Shown one piece after another: positions 29,248 to 40,727 of a DNA stretch of 64,000 nt. The notes below the pieces were generated by a model. That model had not been told where the DNA came from and made no database searches. It saw nothing but the letters and a program-made list of their open reading frames with translations. Source of the stretch: Protonemura montana (lineage: Eukaryota > Arthropoda > Insecta > Plecoptera > Nemouridae); assembly GCA_947568835.1 (NCBI GenBank), contig OX387605.1, positions 25,079,784 to 25,143,783 on the forward strand, written 5' to 3'. The translations under genes were made by a program, and so were the position numbers. How positions within the stretch are numbered: the first letter of the stretch is position 1; each line of letters opens with the position of its first letter.

Positions 29248-32200
29248 GGGGCCAGATTTATAAAGAATGGTTTAAAGATAATCAGCCAATCACAGACTGT
29301 GTTTCCAGAGTTACAATTGTTGTCACCATGGTGATAACAAATTTACCACCAAATTTATGGGGTTAAGCTCTTAGCACCGCCTTGTGGATCGGGGTCCTGA
29401 AAAATATGAAACTATTGACACAATTTAGAGACATTTTCGACGGTAATCTTCTGTGAAGGTTGTTTTTCGCTGAATGAAAAACTGTATTAAAGAGATATTA
29501 TAGAAGAAAGTAAACAGCAAAGAGATTTCTGTCCTACGATTGGGCGGCAGAGCAAGCTGGATAGACATTAAGCTAGTTTAGACAAATACATCTCACGAGT
29601 TAAGTGGGTTCTTACGTCAACTTGGTAATTGGCACGAACGCTTGAGATAAAGCGACATTAGTGTAATTTAAAGAATTCAGTGTTCAGCTCGGCAGGGTGA
29701 ATGCCACGAGATTCCGTGTCAGAGCGCTATATCGTGCGAAATCAACGCCAAGTAGCGGCCTCCTATTTCCTTGAAGAGATCAAAAAGAACTTCAATTAGT
29801 TTTGCAAATAACGCGAGAAAATGCACGGTGTCAAAGATCTTTGAGAGCAGAAGAATTGATAGAACAAACAAGACTTTCAAAGTAACGACGCAAGTACTTT
29901 ATTACGAGCGCTTGAAGTTGCAATTCGGTTGCAATTACATAGCAGCGCACACCGGGCCAAAAGGCAAGATTTGAATAATGAAAGAGTTGGAGCATTCACT
30001 TATTCATCTTGTAGTACCTCCACCTTTCAATCGGTCTGTGTCCTTGCCAATGACACCCAGGTAAACTCTTGCCTATGCCGGGGTGAGCGCCTTGGTCAAT
30101 GGAGAGAGGCAAAGTGCTGTTGGTTGATAGTCATAGATTGATTGTTGTGTTACCAGCACAACGTTTTGCAATTATGTCTGTGGCGACGTTTGTAAATCAG
30201 TGGGAGAACGGTGCCAAAACTAAGCTAACTGCAATCTATCGCAGAGCAACAATTAAGGGAACCACCGGCTTAACGTTCTTTTCGAAGGACAGTACAACTC
30301 GAAAACAATTCCTCCACAAATTCATGCCGTCGAGAAGTTGATATGAAGTAAAATGCACTTTTTGCTTGTAATGAGTACGACACTTTCATCGGCTAACGAT
30401 GGCCATTGTGAGCCAATTTTTGGTAAAGTGAATGGGTTTGCATGGTTTCGAATTAAATTTATATTGAACAGAGTCGAGCTGGTGTTGGCCATTTAAAATT
30501 GAATGGCGCAGACATGTTTCGAGTGTTCTACTGCTCTTCGTCCACCAAGGCTCTCTACATTGCGTGAGATGGCCAAAGCAACACAGGTAGACAAGACGTT
30601 GGCTTGTCGTAACCACGCCTGAGCAATAAAACCCGTGAAACTATGACTCGCAAGTTACACTTTCATTGCACCCGGGCGATAAAAGCTCTAGGTGTGGAAT
30701 TGCGTCTACAATTCGCGATCCTACATTCTTGAATTCCTCTGCGAATTGATTTCGTTCCGCGTCAATACCTTTCTGCGGCTTCATGTTGATGGAATTCACA
30801 ACGCGGCAAAGAGTTATCAACAGCTGCAAGTTTGCGAATGGCGTACATCAACTGTATTCTATATTCTCAAGGGCGGAAACTCCATTGTGTGGGCAAGAGG
30901 CGAGCTGGCAGAAACAAAAATCGCTGCTAACTAGAAACAAATATATGTTTAAAATCTCGTCGTTTCAGCAGAATAAATATTTTTGTTATTTAAAAAAAAC
31001 ACTATCACGTGACGTCGTTTAAATATTTGCACGCGTAAAGTCTACACTTGCGTGCGAGCCGATCTGCGAGCAAACATGCGTGCGTTTGCCGTGCGGGATA
31101 AATATTAGCGGCGCGTGCTAAAACAACACGCTACTCCTCTAAAGAAGCTTCTCGGCGGGAAACCGGGAAAGCGTTGCGTGGCGTTTTCCTGGGGTGCGTC
31201 TCTGTGTTTGCGCAGAAAGCTTGGCACGGTTTAATCGTTTCTGATATTATTTTAGAAGAAAACTGCCTGACTGGTATGTGTCGTTGGTTTGGGCTGAGAG
31301 GAAACCGTCGTGAGATATAAAGGATGTTCAGGGCGTCGAGAGCCAACATTAAAAATGGTATATAGCACAGTTTTCTTGCAACATTAATGTTGTTAAAGCT
31401 GTTATGGGTAAAAGTAGACTGCGTGGTCAGACATTTTGACTAAACTTCGGTGGTTTTTACATCGTGACAACATTGCATAGGTACTTAAATGAAAAACTTT
31501 GTAAATATGTTCAAAACGAAGAGTTCGCTTTGGACGTTCATCAATTAAAATCACAAAAGTAAGTGCTATTTTATCAAAGTATACCAGTTTTGTTTGCAAC
31601 AATATTTATCCTTAATTTTATCGTTAAGTTGTGATATTGTTTCCAGATTGTTCATCCGCCAAGAGAATCTTGACTGGCCGGCTGTTCATTTAGAACAACC
31701 CCAGGAAGTTACTTTTCATAATGAAAACATATTTTCAAACCTGAAGCTGCTTTCACGTTCAGTTCTAATTTCCTATAAATTCAAGCGAGACTTGAAACCA
31801 GCCGTTAATATCTCGTGCGCGGCCAATTTACACCGAAATGATAACAATTGTCGCCAGAGCGAACGAGGAATGCCGCCATTACTTGGGTCACATACAAGAT
31901 GTCTTTCCAAGCAATTGACCGTCAAGTTCGAGCACAGTGAAAGGACATCGATTTGCTCCAGGGGTGGGGGCATCTTCATGTTCGACTCTCTGCGAGAGCG
32001 AATGGAGCGTCGGACCGCGGCAGGTAGAAAGCCAGAGAGCCTTGATAGCCAAAGAGTGGCAGATTTCTAGAGATAGTCTATCATAGATTTTTTTTTTGTA
32101 AAAATGTGTGACGAAATGAAAATTTCTTATCGGATAGAGAAGCAGTAGCACCATTACCTCAAGATCAAGTAAAACGCTGCAGCAAAAATAACGGATTTGT

Positions 32201-33728
32201 TGGCCCCTGGCAGGAAAATAAGAAGTTATTCAGCAATCACTTTGATAATGCGTATTTTGTATGTGTTCTCCACTGAAGAAGCAGGTGGACCGCATTGTCA
32301 TTAAGTACAGCATGGTCACTCCCAGAGGCACAACACCACCCTGAAGGGTCTAACACCCTTGTCTCAACCATCAAGACACAGACAGCTCGGTGCGGTCAAC
32401 ACCTGGCCATCTCTCGAGTAGCAGGGGTCTTCATGACCTCCCCCCCCCCCCCCCCCACATCCCACAAGATGCTGGGACATAAATCACCGGAACGGTCGGT
32501 TCGGTCAAGTGGAAAAGAAAAGCAATCAGCGCAGGAAATTCCTTGGAAGCTGTTTCGTTCGGCGCCCGTGGCCGGTGAATTGTCGCCATCGGCCACGCGA
32601 CACGGGCGTCGGCATCGGCGTCGGCATCGGCGTCGGGGTTTGAATAGGCTACAGTTTGAACGGTCGGCGCTGTACTGTGCCGTTGCTCAGTGTGCTTCAA
32701 TGTATCTTCCGTGTTTAGCTCTATGATTTGTTTCTGTGCCCCACTTAACTTTGCCCTAATATTTTGGAAAGCAAACTTCGAGATCAGCCCTTACAGTCTG
32801 TGACCTTGAATTATTTTCTCAATTTTTGATCGAAGTTAAGTTAAACAAAAAAGAGGCAGACTACTCGGCCAACAAATCCTAGAAACAGCAAACAAATACA
32901 GCGAAGAGAACAAAGACGGCGAAGCCAAATATCAACTAGCCACCAAAGAGACGGATAAGACTGAAGAAACGTTTGTAAGAGACAAGACTGAAGAGAAAAA
33001 GGCTGAAGAAGACAAGAATGAGTAGGACGAACTAAAGGGAGGAAAAGTATCTCAAAAAACGAAGGCGAAGAAAGGACATAGAGAGGAGCGAAGAACAATG
33101 CACGTGAACGCTCTGAAGAAACAAAACGGCGTTCACCGAAGCCAGCGCTTGGGACCTAATTATCAACTGCTTGTGGGTTGCAGAGCACTGACCTGACAGC
33201 AACCTTCGGTCGCAAAGCATCACGAATGGAAGGACCCTAATTCTCTGTAAAGATCACTTGAATTTTGTTTGCCATGTCAGCCATCACGTCTTACGAAGGA
33301 AATAATCATCAGGGGAGTTTAGACTTCTTATCGATGCCACGACAAAACTGTATCACTGTGTTTTATAATTAAACGTATCGTAGATTTAGTAAGTTTAGAA
33401 ATAGCAAAACTGGTGAACTTTGCCCACGTTCAATCTAGGTTAAGTTACGGGGTAACACTATGTGAAAAACGCCGAAAAGCAAGTAAACTCTACAAACTAA
33501 AAAAAAAAACGATAATTTATTTGGGCAAATCCAGCTCTAACTCAGTGGCCGAGGTATGGATCAAGAACACATCCAAACCATTGTTTAAGCATTTAAAAAA
33601 AATGGCAATGCCTTGTATTTATAGTTGTAATTCTGTCCTGTACATATTTGAAACTATTTAACATATTGTGACGGCGGATATAACACCACAACAATACATG
33701 TACCTGCAAGCAAGACAGATACATACAC
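29248..33728. other. Region without a supported gene
   Basis: It contains a 5S-SINE body fragment at about 30255-30345 (minus orientation, with GGCTTAACGTTC and TTCCTCCACAAATTCATGCC). There is a C run at 32440-32457, a (GGCGTC/GGCATC)n tract at about 32606-32636 and an A/G-rich stretch at 32848-33110. Several ORFs of 60-160 codons exist, including one at 31594-32070 on the plus strand, but none has a family motif or splice context. I consider them chance ORFs. Confidence 0.45.
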
Positions 33729-35433
33729 ATATTTCAAGAAAACTACAAGTTTGTTTATTTTACAAAAAAGAGCTTTAAGGAGCAAGTTTAATTGCTTAAC
33801 TTTAGGTTAAGTTTGAGTTTAATGGCTTTAACTATTGCTCCACGGCGGCAGTTTATATAAGGGACTAATGCAAGCCACTTTTTGAGCATTTTTAAATCAT
33901 GATGATCCCTTGTCTTCATATTTACAACAAGATTATGTTCATATTAAATGATTTTACACCTGACGACAAACATTTTTATGAAAGGAAAACAGCTAAAGGA
34001 AAACATAAAGCAACAAAAATAAAACTAGAAATATCAAAGACAAATCCTAAATGCAATTGCTCAATTTTATAACGCCCTAGAGTATCAAAGACAAGGAGGA
34101 AACTAACTGCAGAAAAGCATCAAAGAGTTTTTAATCGAAAATTGTTTTTATTCCGTAAAATAATTATGCAGATTCTTATTAAATTTTGAGGTGACGACAC
34201 ACATATTATTATTATTATGTCGAGGAACCATGAGTTGTGAAAAGAGTCACGTGCTCTACCAAGCGTTACCCGTCAATGACGATAGTTTTGATTTGCCACT
34301 GATGAAACTGCATCAGCTGTTCGCGTTTTAAACTAAAGCACCTCTGCAGCGAGGGCAATGCTCGGCCCTCCTATCTTCACTCGGCACTTTGATCCCCTCC
34401 CTCGCCAGAGTAACAACGGGTACTGGGTCGCTGGTAAATCATCCTGTTCGGGAACAGCAGCTGACAAACAAACCAGAGGACGCGTGGTCGATGACCAAAG
34501 ACTGGGACCACTGAATTTGAGAGTAAAACGAGAAGCGCTAAAAGTGTTAAGTCACTAAATACATAGGACCGTGCACTGAGTGATATCAAGCAACATTCTG
34601 CTGAGTAATTTCAAAATATCGCAGCACTATTTAAATGATATCAGGCAATATGGCAACAGTTGAAAATAGAAAACAAGTGCAGAATAAGTTATAATCATGC
34701 ACTGAGACAACTCTTCTTCCCACTTACCCCTGGAAGTCTCACCAGTACCAGACCAGTAAAACTCAACCCAACAACATACAAACACAAACATAAACATACA
34801 ACGCTCGCTGCGCGAATCAAGACAACAAAATCACTTTTAAAAAGCAATCAACCAGTTCTGGTTGATTGCAAACCATTTTAGTAACATTTAAATAATGCAG
34901 TTTTACATTTCATTTTGTAAAACTCCTGAAACAATTTCCTAGATCAAAAGTGGCTTGATGATCAGTTCGCGTCGTATTTTTCTTCCTCTCTGCCATTTCA
35001 TCGAGTGTCATTTATCGAGAATCTTATCTACTAACAGGTTGCACTTTGCATTTTGTGCACAGAAATTCAGTATTGCAAACTTGAATTTTGTTGAATTTCG
35101 TTGCTATGACTTTTCTTTTGATAGATTATAATCACCTGGAGATTATTGTCGTCCCAGGCAGCATTCGGATTCCCAACTAATTCAGTGAAACCATGACCTG
35201 TTCGTTCGTTCCCAAATGAATGAGTCAGGAATGATTCTAAATGATGGCGATGAAGTCCAGTTGTAGAGACATCTTGTGCATCATTCATCTCTCTGACAAG
35301 ATCCACTATTTCAGGTTCCTTGAGTTTCATGAGATGAGATGAGATGATTGAGTCTCGTTGAAATGGACATATTGAGATATACATATCGGTTGGATTCTCC
35401 CTAGTCCAAGGGATGTGTCCTGCCATAGCGACA

Positions 35434-35725
35434 GGGTAGGCTAGTCTTGGTCTGGGTCTCACTGGGAGCCTGTCCGGTATAGCAGACCTTGACAGCGACG
35501 GGGTAGGCTAGTCTTGGTCTGGGCCCTCGCCGGGAGCCTGTCCGGTATAGGAGACCTTGACGGGGAGTGGAACCTCCCCACCGGCATGGCCTCCCGGGTC
35601 ATTGGGTCGCACAAACCCCTTCACCACAATAAGGTGCTAGCCACGAAGAGGAAAATTTTGTACCCAATCGGGTAATCAAACACCGGTCTTTTGGTTAGTG
35701 TTGATAAAGATGATGATGATCTTTT
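35434..35725 (+). mobile_element. Possible 3' end of an RTE-like non-LTR retrotransposon (partly duplicated)
   Basis: A GC-rich segment with GGTAGGCTAGTCTTGGTCTG, GGGAGTGGAACCTCCCCACC and AATAAGGTGCTAGCC ends in GATAAAGATGATGATGATC. That ending is a short trinucleotide tail like those of RTE-clade elements. The leading ~75 bp (GGTAGGCTAGTC ... GACCTTGAC) is present twice in this copy and once in the counterpart at 58078-58300. The clade is inferred from the tail alone. Confidence 0.35.
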
Positions 35726-35744
35726 GTGATGAGTTCCGTTGTTA

Positions 35745-37810
35745 TGGACATCTCAAGCTGTCTTCGCAGGAATATGGTTCCTGAGATGGAGGGCATTCGT
35801 ACCTCCATGAAGATCCACGATTCCTGGTTGCTTGAGTTGGTTGATGAGATGAGATGACTGTAGTCCAGATGTTAGAACATCTCAAGCTGTCTTCGTAGGA
35901 ATATGGTTCCTGAGATGGAGGGCATTCGTACCTCCATCAAGATCCACGATTCCTGTTTGCTTGAGTTCGTTGATGGGATGAGATGAGATGATGTTCTGAT
36001 ACAGTCCAGATGTTAGGACATCTCAAGCTGTCTTCGCAGGAATATGTTTCCTGAGATGGAGGGCATTTGTACTTCCATCAAGATCCACGATTCCTGGTTG
36101 CTTGAGTTCGTTGATGGGATGAGATGAGATGATGTTCTGATACAGTCCAGATGTAAGGACATCTCAAGCTGTCATCGCAGGAATATAGTGTCTGAGATGG
36201 AAGGCATTCGTACCTCCATGAAGATCCACGATTCCTGGATGCTTGAGTTCGTTGATGGGATGAGATGAGATGATGTTGTTTAAAGTCCAGATGTTAGGAC
36301 ATCTCAAGCTGTCTTCGCAGGAATATGGTTCCTGAGATAGAGGGCATTCGTACCTCCATTAAGATCCGCGATTCCTGGATGCTTGAGTTCGTTGATGGGA
36401 TGAGATGAGATGATAATGTGATCAAGTCTAGACGTAAGGACATCTCAAGCTGTCTTCGCAGGAATATGGTTCCTGAGATGGAGGGCATTCGTACTTCCAT
36501 CAAGATCCACGATTCCTGGTTGCTTGACTTCGTTGATGGGATGAGATGAGATGATGATGTGATCAAGTCCAGATGTAAGGACATCTCAAGCTGTCTTCGC
36601 AGGAATATGGTTCCTGAGATGGAAGGCATTCGTACTTCCATCAAGATCCACGATTCCTGTTTGCTTGAGTTCGATGATGGGATGAGATGAGATGATGATG
36701 TGATCAAGTCCAGACGTAAGGACATCTCAAGCTGTCTTCGCAGGAATATGGTTCCTGAGATGGAGGGCATTCGTACCTCCATGAAGATCCACGATTCCTG
36801 GTTGCTTGAGTTCGTTGATGGGATGAGATGAGATGATGCTGTGATGAAGTCCAGATGTAAGGACATCTCAAGCTGTCTTCGCAGGAATATGGTTCCTGAG
36901 ATGGAGGGCATTCGTACCTCCATGAAGATCCACGATTCCTGGTTGCTTGAGTTCGTTGATGGGATGAGATGAGATGATGTTCTGATACAGTCCAGATGTA
37001 AGGACATCTCAAGCTGTCATCGCAGGAATATGGTGTCTGAGATGGAAGGCATTCGTACCTCCATGAAGATCCACGATTCCTGGATGCTTGAGTTCGTTGA
37101 TGGGATGAGATGAGATGATGTTGTTTAAAGTCCAGATGTTAGGACATCTCAAGTTGTCTTCGCAGGAATATGGTTCCTGAGATGGAGGGCATTCGTACCT
37201 CCATGAAGATTCACGATTCCTGGTTGCTTGAGTTTGTTGATGGGATGAGATGAGATGATGATGTGATGAAGTCCAGATGTTAGGACATCTCAAGCTGTCT
37301 TCGCAGGAATATGGTTCCTGAGATGGAAGGCATTCGTACTTCCATGAAGATCCACGATTCCTGGATGCTTGAGTTCGTTGATGGGATAAGATGAGATGAT
37401 GTTGTTTAAAGTCCAGATGTTAGGACATCTCAAGCTGTCTTCGCAGGAATATGGTTCCTGAGATGGAGGGCATTCGTACCTCCATGAAGATCCACGATTC
37501 CTGGTTGCTTGTGTTCGTTGATGGGATGAGATGAGATGATGTTGTGGTACAGTCCACATGTTAGGACATCTCAAGCTGTCTTTGCAGGAATATGGTTCCT
37601 CAGATGAAGGGCATTCGTACCTCCATGAAGATCCACGATTCCTGGTTGCTTGAGTTCGTTGATGGGATGAGATGAGATGATGATGTAATGAAGTCCAGAC
37701 GTAAGGACATTTCAAGCTGTCTTCGCAGGAATATGGTTCCTGAGATGGAGGGCATTCGTACCTCCATGAAGGTCCACGATTCCTGGTTGCTTGAGTTCGT
37801 TGATGAGATG
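35745..37810. repeat. 141-bp minisatellite, copy 1
   Basis: About 14-15 units with the core GGACATCTCAAGCTGTCTTC, GCAGGAATATGGTTCCTGAG, GGGCATTCGTACCTCCAT and GATGAGATGAGATGATG. Units lie 141 bp apart (for example 36720, 36861 and 37002). Because 141 = 3 x 47, open frames run through many units on the minus strand. It begins directly downstream of the repeat-protein gene's stop codon and is shared with the other segmental copy. Confidence 0.95.
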
Positions 37811-37918
37811 AGATGAGATTGAGATGATGTTTTGACGATTTCCTGCTGTTGTAGACACCTTCTACTGGAACCGGGTCCCTGAAATGGGGCATATTTGTCA
37901 ACTTCTTCATCTTTCGTC

Positions 37919-39908
37919 TCATCGTTTCTTACGAGAAGGAAGGCAGCATGTAAACAACTTCCTTAATCTCTTCCATCTTGACATTTTCTCCGGGCTCTTC
38001 GGCGCCGCCTCCAGAATTTCAGTCCCGTCCAAGTCAATGTTTTTCAGTGACAGTGTGCTGTGTTTGTGGACCCTTGTCTCAACAATAACACCGACAACTG
38101 AATGGACTTCCAAACCTTCATCCTTCTCTTCCTCCGTATCACTGCCACTCAGAGCGCCACACTGGATAATTGTGACCGACGGAAACAAGTGATCGGGTGT
38201 GCTCTGTGTGAGGCTACCGTCTTCCGACACATGTTCTTGTAGGTATCCTTGCACGGGCGCATCAAGGCCCTCACCGCAGGTCACCTCGTCCTTGTCACTT
38301 ACTTCGGCAATTGGCGATAGCACAGGTCTGATGCTGGACCGGTATGCTTTCCGCACTGGCATTGGTCTAAAACGGATCTTCCAAGAATCCATAGGCCAAC
38401 GGAACTCGTGATTGAACACCGCTTCCGCCAAGTCCTCAATATTGTCCGCCACGTCTACACGTTGCCGCGATCGCTCCTTCCTTAACCAATACCGCCCATC
38501 TTCACGCAATTGGTGGAACTCAGACTTCAACAAGACGTTACAATATTGCGTTGGATTGAGATGGGATGGCTCCAAAGTGTACTGCAGAAACATGGACCTA
38601 TGTGACGCCAGCGGGATACTGGTCAGTTCCTCGGCTTGTTTTACCGCTGGTTCTTGCAACGGAAGAGGGACGGGTTTCATCGCTCGTTTTTGCATAGCGA
38701 GACGGAAAGGATCTGCCATTGAGTGTCGCAGAGCGAGATTCACGGGCTCCACCATTGGTTTGTACACAGCGAGAGGGATGGTTTCCACTTCTGGTTTATG
38801 CGTCGCTACAGCGATGGGCTCCACCACTGGGTGTTGCATAGCGTGACGGATGGGTTCCACCATTGCGTTTTGCATAGCTACAGGGATAGGTTCCACCGTT
38901 CGTTTTTGCATAGCTACAGGGACAGGTTCCACCTCTGGATGTTGCATATCTGCGTGGATTGGTTCCACCAATAGTTTTTCCAAGGCCAGAAGGAAAGGCC
39001 TCATGGTTACGTATGCTTTTGCAATGGCGGCTTGTTTGGGGTGAAATGGGCGACTTTCCTTGCGGGATGGCTTGTGGAGTTTGTTATTATTGTTAGGGAA
39101 CTCGGCCCGCCCGTCGACCCCCACTGTCGGCCAAGTTCTCATTGAAGAGAACACATGCTTGGCTTCTTCTTGGTATTTCTTACCTGCCATTTGTGCTTGC
39201 GGGTTGGTAGACATGAGAAGCACACTGTGGTAGAAGACAGGATTACAGTTTTGTCTCAGGTTGCCTATGAGGCCCTCGCGGTGCTCAGCCAGTGTCTTTG
39301 AGGAGCGGGGGCAGTTCTTGGTGCCGTTATGCTCCATGTTCTCGACTCGGCGATGTCCTTCCTGCGAACTGGTTGTTCTGTTCGCGTGCCGTTCTTGTTG
39401 TTCCTGGATACCGTGGCACGGCGGTCCCAGGGCTGCATTTCCCATTCTGCCACAGCGTTCCAGCTGGGCGGGAGCTGGGGACAAACACACGAGAACAAAT
39501 TAAAAATAACGACTACAAGAGTCGGATGAATGGGATCTGCGGGAGTTGATTGCAGTTAATCATCTAGGAGTTCGTCTGTGTTGTATCTGAGGGTGGCCGG
39601 ATTTTTAGTGAGTGATTTGACACAATTTTCACGAAAGCCAAGATCAATTGCTGTGACTTTACCCCAAAATATGACTCTTCTAAAATATATCAACTGTAAT
39701 TTGAAAGATAGGATGTCTTTAGATCTAACTAGTTTGTTTTGTGGCTTGTGTTCTGATTCCAAGATGCAATTGTGTGGATTATTTTTGGAATATTAAAAGT
39801 GAAAATGTACACGTGCAGTGTGTGTTTTTTTCATCTCATCTGATGAATTTGAGTTCACTTACCATGGGAAACTCCAAACATCTCGGTTTTATTGTGATTT
39901 GGAAGCAT
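37919..39908 (-). CDS. Unrecognised protein with nine 12-residue repeats and Cys-Cys/polybasic tail (copy 1)
   Basis: The predicted CDS is complement(join(37919-39474, 39863-39908)), 533 aa. The donor CATG before GTAAGT (39862) and the acceptor TTGTCCCCAG (intron end 39475) give a 388-bp intron with matching phase 1, so the peptide reads MLPNHNKTEMFGVSH then APAQLERC. I do not recognise the family. Nine 12-residue units of the pattern VEP[IV]x[VA]AMQxPx lie mid-protein. A basic/aromatic stretch (YWLRKERSRQR) and an acidic serine-rich region follow, and the C-terminus is MSRWKRLRKLFTCCLPSRKKR. The adjacent cysteines next to basic residues suggest palmitoylation and membrane attachment (inference). 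Reading frame and splice sites are kept in the paralog at 59653-61748, with length differing by exactly three 36-bp units. In copy 1 the frame is also open to an ATG at 39992; in copy 2 that codon is followed by TAA, so the 39908 start is preferred. Confidence 0.65.
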
Positions 39909-40025
39909 TGTGTAAGATTTTAAGAGAGCTAAAATCACCCACGACTTCCTCCGGCGAACGAATCTAACCGGATTACGTTTCCTTGGTAACATCTTGGTTT
40001 ATTTGTTGTGTAATTCAACGATTTG
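39909..40025 (-). promoter_or_regulatory. Truncated upstream region of the repeat-protein gene, copy 1
   Basis: Only 117 bp of the original 5' flank remain before the insertion point at 40025/40026. In the uninterrupted paralog the next bases include a full CRE palindrome TGACGTCA (61923-61930). Here that motif has been moved to 51852-51859, nearly 12 kb away. Confidence 0.5.
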
Positions 40026-40184
40026 TTTGTTTGTTTGTTTGTTTGTTTATTTTCCTATAGACATTTACATAGTAATTGTGTAGGCATCGTCAGTTATATA
40101 TCAGTTATATACAGTACTAGCAGAACCCGATGCCTAACGGCACCTTAAGATTTTGAGGGAGTGGGCATTTTGGTTTAAATGTAA

Positions 40185-40680
40185 TACAATACATAAGCAT
40201 ACAATACCATACAATACCATACAGTACCATACAGTACCATACATTACCGTACAATACCATGCAATACCATACAATACCATACAATACCATACAGTACCAT
40301 ACAGTACCATACATTACCGTACAATACCATACAATACCATACAATAACAAACAATACTAAAAAGTGCCATACAATACCTTATTATACCATACATTACCAA
40401 ACATTACCATACAGCACCATAAAGTATCATACAGTACAATACAGTACAATACAGTACCATACAGTACAACACAATACCATACAATACCCTACAATACAAA
40501 ACAATAACAAACAATACTAAAAAGTGCCATACAATACCTTATTATACCATACATTACCAAACATTACCATACAGCACCATAAAGTATCATACAGTACAAT
40601 ACAGTACAATACAGTACCATACAGTACAACACAATACCATACAATACCATACAAAACCATACTGAAAAATACCATACTAA
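40185..40680. repeat. Decamer satellite (CCATACAATA/CCATACAGTA)n, unit 3
   Basis: Tandem 10-bp units with the constant core CCATA and variable CAATA, CAGTA or CATTA. A higher-order block (AACAATAACAAACAATACTAA to AGTACAACACAATACC) is repeated at about 40344 and 40500. It lies between the Helitron 3' end and the 3' end of the STPR-like gene. Confidence 0.9.
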
Positions 40681-40727
40681 ACACTGAAAAAGTGTTTTCA
40701 TACTTTTATTGAGATGTTAATTACAAA

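Larger units (their letters stand above)
33729..40025. repeat. Segmental duplication, copy 1 (left portion, interrupted)
   Basis: This is collinear and highly similar to 56386-61865 apart from differing minisatellite copy number. It continues after the 11.77-kb insertion at 51795-52900, matching 61866-62975. Left-edge homology starts with ATTTCAAGAAAACTACAAG. No terminal inverted repeats or target-site duplications are evident at the outer edges. It carries the two-exon repeat-protein gene, the 141-bp minisatellite and a LINE-like fragment. Confidence 0.9.

Noticed and set aside
31594..32070. 158-codon plus-strand ORF
   Set aside because: No recognisable domain, biased composition or splice context; length is within chance in this GC range.
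36294..37007. 237-codon minus-strand ORF with 47-residue repeats
   Set aside because: The 141-bp unit is a multiple of three, so open frames are automatic. Two frames are open at once and no splice or start context supports coding.
38412..38974. Plus-strand ORFs opposite the 12-residue-repeat gene
   Set aside because: They come from the 36-bp repeat read on the wrong strand. The minus strand has the intron and a conserved full-length frame.
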